Source: an uncultured bacterium
Lineage (GTDB): Bacteria > Planctomycetota > UBA1135 > UBA2386
DNA: 44,765 nucleotides
NCBI GenBank assembly: GCA_937906475.1
Contig: CALCZA010000141.1
Span: forward strand, 1-44,765
Direction: 5' to 3'
Shown here: positions 1-8,902 of the stretch, in pieces
Numbering within the stretch: the stretch's first letter is position 1
How the letters are laid out: each line of letters opens with the position of its first letter
The notes under the pieces: generated by a model
What the model saw: the letters and a program-made list of their open reading frames with translations, nothing else
Told to the model about the DNA's origin: nothing
Database searches by the model: none
Program-made: the position numbers and the translations under genes

Positions 1-921
1 GAAGCCGAGTTGTTGGCTGAGTTCGATCGCCTACAGATTGCCGTGAAATCGGCACCGCAAGAGGCGCAACAACGCTTCTTGCTACAGCTCAGCGATACGT
101 TCCTGCGCCTGCCAGAAGGTGATGGCCGCAAGCACCGCTTGCCGGCTGGCGCCCACGCTACGCTGCATAGTGGCCGGACTGAGATCGCGCTAGAACTCAC
201 CACACCCGCTGACGGCAAACTGCAAACCAACGGCGCGTTGCTGACAGTTCAGATGCAGGCATTCGCGCGCCTCGGACGCCTGACAGATTTTGCACGCATC
301 CTCGACAAACAATCGAGCACCGAACCAGATGCCGTTGCCACAGCGTTGCGCCACGAGGAAAGTCGGCTACTGCCGCTGGCGGCGATGGCATTGCGAACGC
401 CAGAACGACCCGCGGGCCGCGCGGTCTTTCAGTATCTCGCGAACCTTGCGCCCATTCAGTCGTATCGAGTGGCCAACCTGGGGCTTTGCTTGCGACAGAT
501 CGGCGACGTCCAGGCAGCGTTCAAGACGTATGCACTGGGCCAGAAACTAGCTCCGAATGATCTGGCTCTATGGAATGATTATGGCTTGCTGTTGCGCGCC
601 ACAGGCCGTTTTGAGGAGGCTCTATCAGCCTTCCGACGAAGTGTCGCAATCGATCTTCAGCGCGATGAGAACCAGCGAGGACAGGGGCCAGCAATCACCA
701 ACCTGATGCATTTCGAGTCTCTGCGGCCGGGAGCATCCGGAGCCGATCCAATGCCGACTGCGCGCCTAGCACTAAAGAAGCGTCCGCATGCCACGTTGCT
801 GCGTCGTTTGACGCTAGATGTGACCCTCGACCGCCTCGCCGATACCCAGGCTGCAACCAAGGCTCGTGTTGACAGTGGCGTAGGCAAAGGGGCAGTGGTC
901 GAGAAAGCAACTCGCCGCTAG
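1..921 (+). CDS. TPR-repeat protein, C-terminal part (5' end outside window)
   Basis: The frame is open from the first base, with no stop or convincing start before the window edge, so this is the 3' part of a longer gene that ends with TAG at 919-921. About residues 145-225 of the visible part read as tetratricopeptide repeats: short helix pairs such as 'VANLGLCLRQIGD' followed by 'LWNDYGLLLRATGRFEEALSAFRRS'. TPRs are protein-protein interaction scaffolds. No catalytic domain is visible in this part. The last 60 residues are basic and not recognisable. The next gene starts about 85 bp downstream on the same strand. A specific function cannot be given from the C-terminus alone. Confidence 0.75.
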   Translation, partial: EAELLAEFDRLQIAVKSAPQEAQQRFLLQLSDTFLRLPEGDGRKHRLPAGAHATLHSGRTEIALELTTPADGKLQTNGALLTVQMQAFARLGRLTDFARILDKQSSTEPDAVATALRHEESRLLPLAAMALRTPERPAGRAVFQYLANLAPIQSYRVANLGLCLRQIGDVQAAFKTYALGQKLAPNDLALWNDYGLLLRATGRFEEALSAFRRSVAIDLQRDENQRGQGPAITNLMHFESLRPGASGADPMPTARLALKKRPHATLLRRLTLDVTLDRLADTQAATKARVDSGVGKGAVVEKATRR

Positions 922-1006
922 ACTAAGAACACCTCTCCGCGATTCTGCGGTGCCATGGGCTAACCCATCGCACCCGACTACAGACCCCACTGATAGGACC
1001 CTGCCG

Positions 1007-2356
1007 ATGCTCATTGCAGCTACCTTTAGCTTGCTGGCGACAACTCTCGCCCCTCAGAATCCCGCGGCGAGCACTCAGGATGCAAAGCCAGTCTTGGCGA
1101 AGCGCGATCAGGAGACGCTCGCCGACAAACTCCGCAAGTACCTAACCGCTGAGCTTAAATACGACAGCAGTTCCGGCAAAGCGCGCGAGAAGGCTTCGAA
1201 GGCCCGCCGCAAGACGAAGGACGCATTCGATAAGGATTGGGCGAAGGCTGACGCGAAGGGCGTGCTCGGCTCGATGGCCGACCTGAAGGTCGTCTTCCAT
1301 AACTGCTTCACGAACAAGCGGCCAGATGTTGGCAAGGGCAACTTCTACATGCGCGATGTCGCGGAGACACCGTTCAAGTACGGCTTGCAGATCCCGAAGA
1401 AGTATAGCGAGAAGACCCCGTGGACGACCGTGGTGGTGTTGCCCAGCGGCAAGGCTGGCACCTGGACCAAACCAAAGGATTACTTCGCCAAGGTTTGGGC
1501 CGGCACCAGCCTGCTACAGACCGCGGTCGTGCTCATTCCGATGTTGCCGCAAGGTCTCGAGATGGATGCGATCCCGGACTACAGCCGCGATGGTGCCGAG
1601 AAGGATGAACAACGCCGCATTGGCTCGGTGTTCAGTTCGTTCGGCTTCATCATGAACAACTACAACGTCGACCGCTCGCGCGTCTTCCTAGACTGCGCCA
1701 CGGAGAACAGCGGCTACGGCGTGCGTCTGGCGTCACTGTTTCCAGATCGATGGGCTGGCATCATCCTGCGCGACCCGACCGAGGTGGATGACATCCGCAT
1801 TGGCAGCTTGCTCAGCGTGCCGGTTCTGGCAATCGAAACTTCAACCAACGCAGCCAGGGTCGCGGCCTTGAAGACGCGCTGGGATGAAACGTGCCCCGGC
1901 ATGTTCACGGTCATAAAGGGTAAGGGTGCCGCACCACACCTCGAGTCCGCGCCCGAGATCGAAGCCTGGATGAAGGACAAGACTCGCACGATGACGCCTA
2001 CCAAGATCACCTTGGAGCCGAATCACGATCGCTTCAACAAGGCCTACTGGGTGAGCATCCGCGTCGCAGACTCACTGCAAACCGCCAGCCCCGACAAGAA
2101 ACCTCGCCTGCAAGTTGTTGCCGACCGCGCCGCCAACCGCATCACGGTCGATGCCCAAGGTGTCGAGCGGTTCGAGGTATTGCTCAATGATGACCTCATC
2201 GATCTCAACAAAGAGTTCACGATCGTCATCAACGGCAAGGCCATCAAGGAAACGCGACGTCGTTCCTTCCGCGACATGAAGCGCCGCATGATGGAGCGCA
2301 ATGACTGGAGCTACCTGTTCCCGGTCAGCTACATCGCTACGGTACCGAAAGAGTGA
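1007..2356 (+). CDS. Exported alpha/beta-hydrolase-like protein lacking the nucleophile
   Basis: This is a 449-residue protein. I chose ATG 1007 over GTG 950 because it gives a typical signal peptide (MLIAATFSLLATTLA, Ala-rich to about residue 25) and has AGGA about 8 bases upstream. A Lys/Arg-rich helical stretch (about 35-90) is followed by a region resembling exported esterase or PHB-depolymerase-type hydrolases. It has the 'VVVLPSGKAG' strand-loop, 'NYNVDRSRVFLDC' just before the nucleophile elbow, and a late 'GAAPHLESAPEIEAWM' that could carry the catalytic His. The elbow reads CATENSGYG. Aligned on GYG with the usual GxSxGGYG, the Ser position is Glu233. The C-terminal 120 residues look like a beta-rich accessory domain. 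It is probably a periplasmic pseudo-hydrolase or binding protein. The stop overlaps the next start by four bases, so the two are translationally coupled. Confidence 0.75.
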   Translation: MLIAATFSLLATTLAPQNPAASTQDAKPVLAKRDQETLADKLRKYLTAELKYDSSSGKAREKASKARRKTKDAFDKDWAKADAKGVLGSMADLKVVFHNCFTNKRPDVGKGNFYMRDVAETPFKYGLQIPKKYSEKTPWTTVVVLPSGKAGTWTKPKDYFAKVWAGTSLLQTAVVLIPMLPQGLEMDAIPDYSRDGAEKDEQRRIGSVFSSFGFIMNNYNVDRSRVFLDCATENSGYGVRLASLFPDRWAGIILRDPTEVDDIRIGSLLSVPVLAIETSTNAARVAALKTRWDETCPGMFTVIKGKGAAPHLESAPEIEAWMKDKTRTMTPTKITLEPNHDRFNKAYWVSIRVADSLQTASPDKKPRLQVVADRAANRITVDAQGVERFEVLLNDDLIDLNKEFTIVINGKAIKETRRRSFRDMKRRMMERNDWSYLFPVSYIATVPKE

Positions 2357-4338
2357 GTGTCGCTTCCGGCCAGACAGAGTTCTCGCTAAGGCCTGCGCAA
2401 GCAGTTCTAGCGGCGGCCGCGACTGGCTTTGGGGTGATGGCCGCAGAGTTGACGGCCGTCCGCCTGCTGGCTCCGCACTTCGGCGATAGCGCCTACGTCT
2501 GGACCAACGTCATCGGAGTCATCATGGCTGCGATGGCGCTGGGGGCCATGCTTGGTGGGCGCCTGAGTGGCAAGGCACTCGCCGATCGATGGCCGTTCCG
2601 GTTGCTGCTTGCCGCCGGCGTAATGCTGCTGTTGGCGCCCTTCGTGACGCATTGGCTTGGCTCCACGCTGCTGCCCGACGACCTGCCACTTGATCACGCC
2701 ATGCCGGCGTTGATCCGTGGTTCGCTGGTGGCAACTGCGCTGGTTTTCGCGCCACCGATGTTGTTGCTGGCTGCAGTATCGCCGCTGTTGATCGTGTTGC
2801 TCGCCAAGGGTGGTGCCAGTCTTGGTCGGGCAGCAGGAGACGTAGCCGCAGCCGGAACAATCGGTAGCCTGATTGGCACGTTTGCGGCCACGCACTGGCT
2901 CGTGCCGGGGTTCGGATGCCGCATAGCCTTGGCTGTCGCGGCAAGCGTATTGCTACTCGCCGCGGCGCTGGTCGCGCCACGCAAGGGCCGCACTGCCGCT
3001 GGCGCAGGCCTGCTGCTTGGGATCGCCATGCTGTTTGCGCACGGCGGGCCACTGCGACCGACTCAGGATGGCGTCGAACTGGTGGCCGAACGTGAAACGG
3101 CCTATCAGTTCTTACAAGTTCACAAGAGTAAGAGCGATGGCGAGCCCGAGCGCACGACGCTCGTCATTAACGAAGGCCTCGACTCCTTTCACTCTTTGGC
3201 AATCGACGGCTCGGCGTTCACGCAGGGAGCCTACTACGACTGGCATGCCGTCGCGCCGCTGCTCGCTGGCGATGGGGCGCGTCCCGAAGCCATGCGTGCC
3301 CTGTCCATCGGTGACGCCGCGGGAACCCTTCGCCAGATCTATGCTGCGGTGCATCCGGGCGTCGAGGTCGACGCCGTCGACATTGATGCAGAGACCATGG
3401 CACTAGGCGACGAGTTTTTCACGGCACCAAAGGCCGCCGGGAAACGCTACGCAATCGATGGCCGAGTGTTCTTGCAGCGCAGTAAACAGCGGTGGCACAC
3501 AATTCACGTCGATGCCTACGCCCACCAGGTCTACGTGCCGGCGCACCTCGCCAGTAAAGAGTTCTTCGTAGCCGCGCATGACCGTCTTCATGATGGTGGT
3601 GTGCTCGCGTGCAATGTCGGCGCGCTGAGCCTCGAGGATGCCGTGCTCAAGGCAGTTGCCGCCACAGTTGGCAGCGTGTTCCAGGATGTTCGTGTGTTCC
3701 TTGTTCCCGGTTCACGCAACGCCCTGCTGGTTGCCCGTCGTGCCAAGGCCCTAACACCCGAGCGATTGGCGGTCGCCACGTTGCCGACGGATACGTTGCA
3801 CGACAACGATCGTGCGATCTGGCACGGCATGGTTACTGCTTGTGCCGACTCTGACCGCTGGCACCAAATCCAGGCGAAGACGCCGGTACTTATGGATGAC
3901 CAGCCATTGCTCGATGAACTGCTGTTTGCGAGCTATGTAGAACTGACGGATCCACGCGCGTCGATTCCTTGCAGTGGCAGTCGTGGCACAGTGGATGCGG
4001 AGCAGGAAGCGTTTGGTGCGCTGCAAGCGGGGGAGTGGCAACGCGTCCTCGACGCAGTGGCATCTAGCAGCCAAGAAACGGCGTTACTGCGTCAGTTCGC
4101 CGGCGATGCTCGCTGGCAACGCCGCGAACTACACAGTGCCGAGATCGAATACCGCGCAGGCTTAGCGGCCTCGCCGAGCGCTGAAGTAAGGGCCACACTC
4201 AACAGCCGGCTATTGGGTGCTCGCCACCAACTCAAGCCGATCGAAGCCGCGGAATCGGCGGCTTCGATGAACGGCTGGCTAGCAGGTCTGATGACACTGA
4301 TTGGTGTCGCACTGATCGCTGCATTCCGTCGGATCTGA
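2353..4338 (+). CDS. Membrane protein with spermidine-synthase-like domain
   Basis: This 661-residue protein starts at GTG 2353 inside the previous stop (GTGA overlap). Residues about 10-225 form seven or eight hydrophobic helices beginning 'AAATGFGVMAAELTAVRLLAP', typical of membrane-fused spermidine-synthase-like proteins. A soluble Rossmann-like region follows (about 240-480) with 'ALSIGDAAGTLRQIY' at the cofactor-binding glycine loop, an acidic strand end 'VEVDAVDIDAETMALG', and 'IHVDAYAHQVYVPAHLASKEFF' matching the aminopropyltransferase active-site strand. The glycine loop is degenerate (usually GGGxG). The last 150 residues are helical and end in one transmembrane segment, 'LAGLMTLIGVALIAAF'. 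Proteins of this type are common in Planctomycetota and their substrate is generally unknown. Polyamine synthesis should not be assumed. Confidence 0.8.
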   Translation: MSVASGQTEFSLRPAQAVLAAAATGFGVMAAELTAVRLLAPHFGDSAYVWTNVIGVIMAAMALGAMLGGRLSGKALADRWPFRLLLAAGVMLLLAPFVTHWLGSTLLPDDLPLDHAMPALIRGSLVATALVFAPPMLLLAAVSPLLIVLLAKGGASLGRAAGDVAAAGTIGSLIGTFAATHWLVPGFGCRIALAVAASVLLLAAALVAPRKGRTAAGAGLLLGIAMLFAHGGPLRPTQDGVELVAERETAYQFLQVHKSKSDGEPERTTLVINEGLDSFHSLAIDGSAFTQGAYYDWHAVAPLLAGDGARPEAMRALSIGDAAGTLRQIYAAVHPGVEVDAVDIDAETMALGDEFFTAPKAAGKRYAIDGRVFLQRSKQRWHTIHVDAYAHQVYVPAHLASKEFFVAAHDRLHDGGVLACNVGALSLEDAVLKAVAATVGSVFQDVRVFLVPGSRNALLVARRAKALTPERLAVATLPTDTLHDNDRAIWHGMVTACADSDRWHQIQAKTPVLMDDQPLLDELLFASYVELTDPRASIPCSGSRGTVDAEQEAFGALQAGEWQRVLDAVASSSQETALLRQFAGDARWQRRELHSAEIEYRAGLAASPSAEVRATLNSRLLGARHQLKPIEAAESAASMNGWLAGLMTLIGVALIAAFRRI

Positions 4339-4403
4339 GTTCCGATCGCCTAGTCGCCGATGGCCCTCTGTTGCTGATGGATTTGGGGCGAGCGCCCGCC
4401 CTG

Positions 4404-6455
4404 CTACAGCAGGTCGAGGATGCCCGCCATGCCGTCGGTCAGCGTCTCGGTCGACGCGCGGTAGTTGACCTGTGACGCGTAGATCGAGTTCCAAGGCAGC
4501 GGGTCCTTGTCACAGACGCCGCCGAGCGCGACGGCCGCAAACGCTCGCGTCAGTGGCGCAACATCAGTATCGGCGAGCAACTTCTGCAGGGCTGGCAATG
4601 AGCGACGGTCGCCGATCTGGGCCAGGGCGGAGGCTATCGCAGACAACCTAATCAGGCTGACGCCTGGCGCCGCGAGTTCGGCGTTGAGTTGATCCGTCAG
4701 CGTATGGTCACCAAGCAGGCCCAGCGCTCGCACGCTTTGCATCATGACGAAGGTGCGGCGCACCGAGTCCTTGCGTAACACGCGCAGGTCCGGAATTGCG
4801 CGCGCGTCCTGCAACAGCCCAAGCGCCAATGCGACGTAGCCAGCGACGTCATCGCGCTTGGCTTCATCAACCAAGGTTTGACGCAGGACGTCACGCGCGT
4901 CGGGACTGCCGGTCAAGCCAAGCGCGATCGCCAAGGCACCAATCGTGCCAGGGTTGCGAGCTTTGCCAAACTGCTTGAGCAACGCCTTCGTCAATTGCTC
5001 GAACTCCACAGCAGACTTGCCTTCGTGCGAGCCCTCGATGCGTTGCTTTGCCGCGATGATGCCGAGCGACACAGCGAGCCACGGTTGCTCAATGGCCTTA
5101 TTAGCACCACGCAGTTGGGAGGCCAGGTAGGTGGACGGTTGCTTGCCGCCGATGCGGGCTAGTGCCAGCGTCGCAAACGAACGGGTCTGTTGGTCGCGGT
5201 GGTCCTGGTGCACGCGAACCAGCAGTTCGCCAACCTCGCGACTGGCGCTGTTGTCGTCCTCCCACGGTCCACACATCGAGCCAAGTGCCAAGGCACAAGA
5301 CTGAGCGACGTGGTTGTTGACCTTGACACCCGACTTAGAAGCGCTGGATGATCGCAGTCCGGCCATCAGATCGGCGGCAAAGCGTGCCCGCCACTTGAAT
5401 GCCTCGATCGACTTATGCGGCAGCAGGCGCGCAATCGCGGTGGGTACGTGCGCCTGGATCAGTTGGTCGCCAACGCCAAGGCCGCAGTCATAGTAGCGAC
5501 CAAGGTCCTTCACAATTGCGTTGCGAAGAGTCCTTGCGGCCTTGCTCTGCCAGTCGCGCGGAAACAACGCCATTGCTTCGATCGTCGCAACCATGAGGTT
5601 GCGCTTGTTGTCGGCAGGATGATTGAGCACTTCCTGCAGCGGACGGATCAACCGCATGCTGGTGCTGGCTTCGCGCGAGCGGTGTAGCAGCAATCCGGAG
5701 GCATAGGCCGCGAAGGCGCGGGTGCGTTCGTTAACGGCACTATTGCCGGACAGCGTGCGACCATGAGAAGAGTCTTCGATTAGATCCGCGAGGATCTGCT
5801 GCGTCTCCTGATCCAGGCTGCCCGAGATGCCGAAAGCGATCGCAGATGATTCGCGCAGTTCCTGGTCGCCGCGGGCCAAGAACGGTGTGAACAGTTCGGT
5901 CAGGTCAAAGCCGGCTTGGGCTGGACCGATCTTCGCGAGGGCCAGCAAACAAGCCGACGACGTATCGCGATCCTTGCTACTCGAAAGTAACGCTGAGAGT
6001 TGGGACGCGACGGCGCGCACATCTTTAGCAGTCGGTGGCGACGCAATGGGCGCGCCCGCTGCGAGGCGCGGGTTCCACAGCGCTTGGCCAGGATCGACGC
6101 TGCGATCACTGTAAATCGTGTCGCGCAACCGCAGGTAGGGGTCCTTGCCAAACTCCCACCAGAACTCCCAGCGGCCGAGATCATCGCCAACCGCGTAACC
6201 CAACGCAGCAGCGCCAGCGTTTGCCCTTGCGCCTCTAGCGGCCGCGCCCCCGCTGACGCGACTGGCGGGTGAAGCGGGTGCGCTCGGATTGTTGTTGCCC
6301 GACACAGTGTTGCCGCTGGTCTTGTTCTGGCTGGTGCCCGGCGACGAAGTGTTAGCTGGCGGCGTCACGCCGCCGGGACCACGGTATTGACCTCCATGCG
6401 CCACCAGAGGGGCAGCCATTATCAGAGGTAGCGCGACCAACAGTAGCTTTGGCAT
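4404..6455 (-). CDS. Secreted HEAT-repeat protein (paralogue 1)
   Basis: This is a 683-residue protein. ATG 6455 is preferred because it gives a clean signal peptide (MPKLLLVALPLIMAAPLVAHGG). Directly after the cleavage region comes HGGQYRGPGG, shared with the paralogue at 6603-8666, then a Gly/Ser/Asn/Pro-rich linker (about 30-90) and 'WEFWWEFGKDPYLRLRD'. The rest is a long array of HEAT/Armadillo-type helical repeats with recurring 'ALALGL', 'AIALGL' and 'AVALGGVCDKDPLPWNS'. The C-terminus 'NYRASTETLTDGMAGILDLL' also matches the paralogue. It is probably a periplasmic or surface scaffold with no catalytic motif. It lies downstream of the paralogue beyond a strong terminator, so it probably has its own promoter. 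It is convergent with the gene ending at 4338. Confidence 0.85.
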   Translation of the reverse strand: MPKLLLVALPLIMAAPLVAHGGQYRGPGGVTPPANTSSPGTSQNKTSGNTVSGNNNPSAPASPASRVSGGAAARGARANAGAAALGYAVGDDLGRWEFWWEFGKDPYLRLRDTIYSDRSVDPGQALWNPRLAAGAPIASPPTAKDVRAVASQLSALLSSSKDRDTSSACLLALAKIGPAQAGFDLTELFTPFLARGDQELRESSAIAFGISGSLDQETQQILADLIEDSSHGRTLSGNSAVNERTRAFAAYASGLLLHRSREASTSMRLIRPLQEVLNHPADNKRNLMVATIEAMALFPRDWQSKAARTLRNAIVKDLGRYYDCGLGVGDQLIQAHVPTAIARLLPHKSIEAFKWRARFAADLMAGLRSSSASKSGVKVNNHVAQSCALALGSMCGPWEDDNSASREVGELLVRVHQDHRDQQTRSFATLALARIGGKQPSTYLASQLRGANKAIEQPWLAVSLGIIAAKQRIEGSHEGKSAVEFEQLTKALLKQFGKARNPGTIGALAIALGLTGSPDARDVLRQTLVDEAKRDDVAGYVALALGLLQDARAIPDLRVLRKDSVRRTFVMMQSVRALGLLGDHTLTDQLNAELAAPGVSLIRLSAIASALAQIGDRRSLPALQKLLADTDVAPLTRAFAAVALGGVCDKDPLPWNSIYASQVNYRASTETLTDGMAGILDLL

Positions 6456-6494
6456 GTTCGGCAGAGTGCAAGGAGCATGCCACGTGGACGCCAC

Positions 6495-6538
6495 GCAAAA
6501 TCGAACGAGGCCCACACAGAAAAACTGCGCGGGCCTCG
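6495..6538 (-). terminator. Rho-independent terminator after the 6603-8666 gene
   Basis: On the minus strand the sequence forms a 14-bp stem (CGAGGCCCGCGCAG paired with CTGTGTGGGCCTCG, including two G-T wobbles) with a TTTTT loop at 6506-6538, followed by TTCGATTTTGC at 6495-6505. It begins about 65 bases past the stop of the upstream HEAT-repeat gene and 40 bases before the start of the next one, so it should separate the two transcripts. Confidence 0.8.
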
Positions 6539-6602
6539 CGTCGAATCAGGCAGGCTGCTCACTGCCGAGTTCGGCAGCTTGCGGCAGAAGAGCGGCTCTC
6601 GA

Positions 6603-8666
6603 CTACAGGATGTCGAGGATGCCGGTCTGGCTGTTCGTCAGCGTCTCCACCGATGCACGGTAGTTCATGTTGACTCCGATCTTGCTGTTCCACGGCAGCG
6701 GCTCCTTGTCGGCGATACCACCAAGTGCGACGGCGGCGAATGCACGCGACAGGTCACCCAGTTGATCGTCGAACATGAGGTTCTTCAGCGGCTTGATCGA
6801 GCGCTTGTCGCCGATGAAACCGATCGCCGAGGAGATAGCGCTGAGCTTGGCAAGGTTCGGCTCACCATTGGTCAGCAGCTTCTGCAACTGAACGGCAACC
6901 GTCTTGTCGCCGAGCTTGCCGAGCGCGATGGCCGACTGCTGCAGCAGGTTGAAGCGACGCGTTGCGTTGGTGACGACATTCTTGATGTCCTCAATCGAAC
7001 CCTTGTCGTCCATCAGCGCTAGGCCAACGGCGAGGTAACCAGCCATCTCTTCCTTCGCTTGGTTCTTCAGCATGCGCTCACGCATCTCATCCGAAGCTTC
7101 CATGAACTTGTTGAGGCCAAGGCCAATCGCCAGGGCGCCGGTCAGGTCCGGGGTCTTGCTCTTCTTCAGCTCTGCGTAAAGCGTTTCGCCGATGAAGCTC
7201 TCGGGGTTCGGGCTCTCGTTGCGGGCCTTCGCAGCTTCGTAGGAGAAGTGCGAGTAGACACCGAGCGCGAGCGAGCACCACGGCTTCTCGAGGTTCTTAC
7301 CGGCCTTGTCGAAGGCCTTGATCAGGACGGCACGGTTCAGTTCGCCACCGATCCAGCCTAGGCTGAGGACCGAGAAGTTGCGCGTCTGCGCATCCTTGTG
7401 ACCGTTCCATTGCTTGAGCAGCAGCTTGCTGTATTTCGCGTCCGGATCCTTCTTGTCCGAGTACGGCTGACACAGTTGGCCAAGCGCCAGGGCGCAGGAC
7501 TGGGAGATCTCGTTACCGGAGCGCTTGAACTTGCCCTTGTCTTGCAGGTCGGCTGCGAACAGCTCCTTGTAGTACTCCGCGTCGGCCGCATCGCGACCCA
7601 GCAGCTTGGCGATCGCCGGCGGGCAGTGCGCCAGGATCAGGTTGGTGCCAGCACCGACCTTCTGCATGTAGAACTTCTCAAGCGTCTTGACGACGTCGGT
7701 AAGCAGCACCTTCTCGGCGTCCGTAGACGAACCGATGTTCAAGATGCCCATGCCGTTGATCGCGGCGACCTTGATGTTGCGATCGCGTTGCGACTTGTCT
7801 TCCAGCACTTCCTTGAGCGCTGCGAAAGCCTTCTTCTTGATCTCAACGTTGGTGGTCTTGTTCGCGGTCAGGCCGAGGCCGTAGAGAGCGAACGCGCGGG
7901 TGCGGTTGTCGACGCTACCGCCGGTGGCTTCGCGACCCTTGCCCTTGTCGAGCGCAAGATCGGTGAGAATCGTCATCTCGGCTTCGCCAGCGATAGCTGC
8001 GATGCCGAGTGACAGTGCGGCGGTCTCACGAACTTCCTGCGTGGTTGTCTTGAGGCGCGGGATGAAGACGTCCTTGAGCTTAAACTCGGGGTGGTCTTGA
8101 CCGATCTTGGCCATCGCGATCATGCAGGACGAGTTGATGTCCTTTTGGTCGGTGGAGTCGATCGCTTTCTTCAGGGCCGGCAAGATCTCACCGAGGATGT
8201 CCTCGGTGGTCGGACGCAGCGAGTCGCGCGCCGTGCTCTTGCGGGTGCTGCCGAGATAGAAGTCGTCACTACCCGTTTGTGGGCCGCCTTGAAGAACGGC
8301 GTCACGGAGCCGGATGAAGGGATCTTTGTTGAACTCCCACCAGAAACTCCAGCTCGTCAGGTCGTCGCCGATTTGGGCTCCACGACCACCGGTCACCGGG
8401 CCACGGCCACCAGAAGGACCGGCGGGACCGCCAGTGCTAGGACCAGCTGGACCACCCGTTGCCGGGCCGGACGGACCCGGAGCGCTAGGGCCTGCGGGAC
8501 CACCAGTGGTTGGGCCGGAAGGCCGGCCGGTGTTACCACCACCGCCAGGTCCAGGCGGGACGACATCGCCCGGGCCACGGTATTGACCACCGTGGGCGTT
8601 AGCGGTTACTGGCAACAGGGCTGCGAAGCTCGCAACCGTTAGTCCTGATAGAAGGATTTTCTTCAT
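6603..8666 (-). CDS. Secreted HEAT-repeat protein (paralogue 2)
   Basis: This is a 687-residue protein. ATG 8666 is chosen because AGGAG lies about 8 bases upstream and the product begins with a textbook signal peptide (MKKILLSGLTVASFAALLPVTANA). The mature start HGGQYRGPGD is shared with the neighbouring paralogue. Residues about 45-105 are a collagen-like Gly/Pro/Ser/Thr linker with repeated GPAGPS and ATGG units, then 'WSFWWEFNKDPFIRLRD'. The remainder is HEAT-type helical repeats ('AALSLGIAAI', 'ALALGQL', 'GALAIGLGLN') ending 'NYRASVETLTNSQTGILDIL'. It is probably a periplasmic or cell-surface scaffold. Its strong ribosome-binding site, high Lys content and strong terminator suggest it is the well-expressed member of the pair. 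Confidence 0.85.
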   Translation of the reverse strand: MKKILLSGLTVASFAALLPVTANAHGGQYRGPGDVVPPGPGGGGNTGRPSGPTTGGPAGPSAPGPSGPATGGPAGPSTGGPAGPSGGRGPVTGGRGAQIGDDLTSWSFWWEFNKDPFIRLRDAVLQGGPQTGSDDFYLGSTRKSTARDSLRPTTEDILGEILPALKKAIDSTDQKDINSSCMIAMAKIGQDHPEFKLKDVFIPRLKTTTQEVRETAALSLGIAAIAGEAEMTILTDLALDKGKGREATGGSVDNRTRAFALYGLGLTANKTTNVEIKKKAFAALKEVLEDKSQRDRNIKVAAINGMGILNIGSSTDAEKVLLTDVVKTLEKFYMQKVGAGTNLILAHCPPAIAKLLGRDAADAEYYKELFAADLQDKGKFKRSGNEISQSCALALGQLCQPYSDKKDPDAKYSKLLLKQWNGHKDAQTRNFSVLSLGWIGGELNRAVLIKAFDKAGKNLEKPWCSLALGVYSHFSYEAAKARNESPNPESFIGETLYAELKKSKTPDLTGALAIGLGLNKFMEASDEMRERMLKNQAKEEMAGYLAVGLALMDDKGSIEDIKNVVTNATRRFNLLQQSAIALGKLGDKTVAVQLQKLLTNGEPNLAKLSAISSAIGFIGDKRSIKPLKNLMFDDQLGDLSRAFAAVALGGIADKEPLPWNSKIGVNMNYRASVETLTNSQTGILDIL

Positions 8667-8776
8667 CGATATGCTCCTGGAGGGTTCTCTTCGCGTGCAG
8701 TCTGGGTCGCCCCTAAGAAGGGCAACTCTGGTGGCTGAAACCCGCGACACGCGAACGGGCACTCTAGCCGACGAGA

Positions 8777-8795
8777 CCCTCTATGCAAAAGAGGG
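8777..8795. other. Small inverted repeat upstream of the HEAT-repeat gene
   Basis: CCCTCT and AGAGGG form a perfect 6-bp inverted repeat with a 7-base loop, about 110 bases upstream of ATG 8666. It lies in the 236-base gap between the phosphatase-family gene and the HEAT-repeat gene and could be part of a 5' leader or an operator. No convincing -10/-35 pair was found nearby. Confidence 0.3.
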
Positions 8796-8902
8796 ACCAA
8801 CCTCTCTGGAACGGTTACTAACTTTGGCGGGCTGGCGACGTCGTAACCGGTAGCACACACCTTTCATGGCGGTGTTACGCGCAGGGAACAATAAGGGCCA
8901 AA

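Noticed and set aside
950..1006. GTG start giving 19 extra residues on the hydrolase-like protein
   Set aside because: The added residues are polar and would precede a signal peptide; ATG 1007 has a better ribosome-binding site.
2353..4338. Spermidine synthase (speE) as a firm call
   Set aside because: The cofactor loop is degenerate and the protein is membrane-fused, a group usually of unknown substrate.
7398..8012. Long plus-strand frames opposite the HEAT-repeat genes
   Set aside because: They are antisense shadows of a well-supported coding gene and have no family features.
8314..8586. Collagen-like plus-strand frame with repeated GPAGPP
   Set aside because: It is the antisense reading of the Gly/Pro linker repeats of the secreted HEAT-repeat protein.
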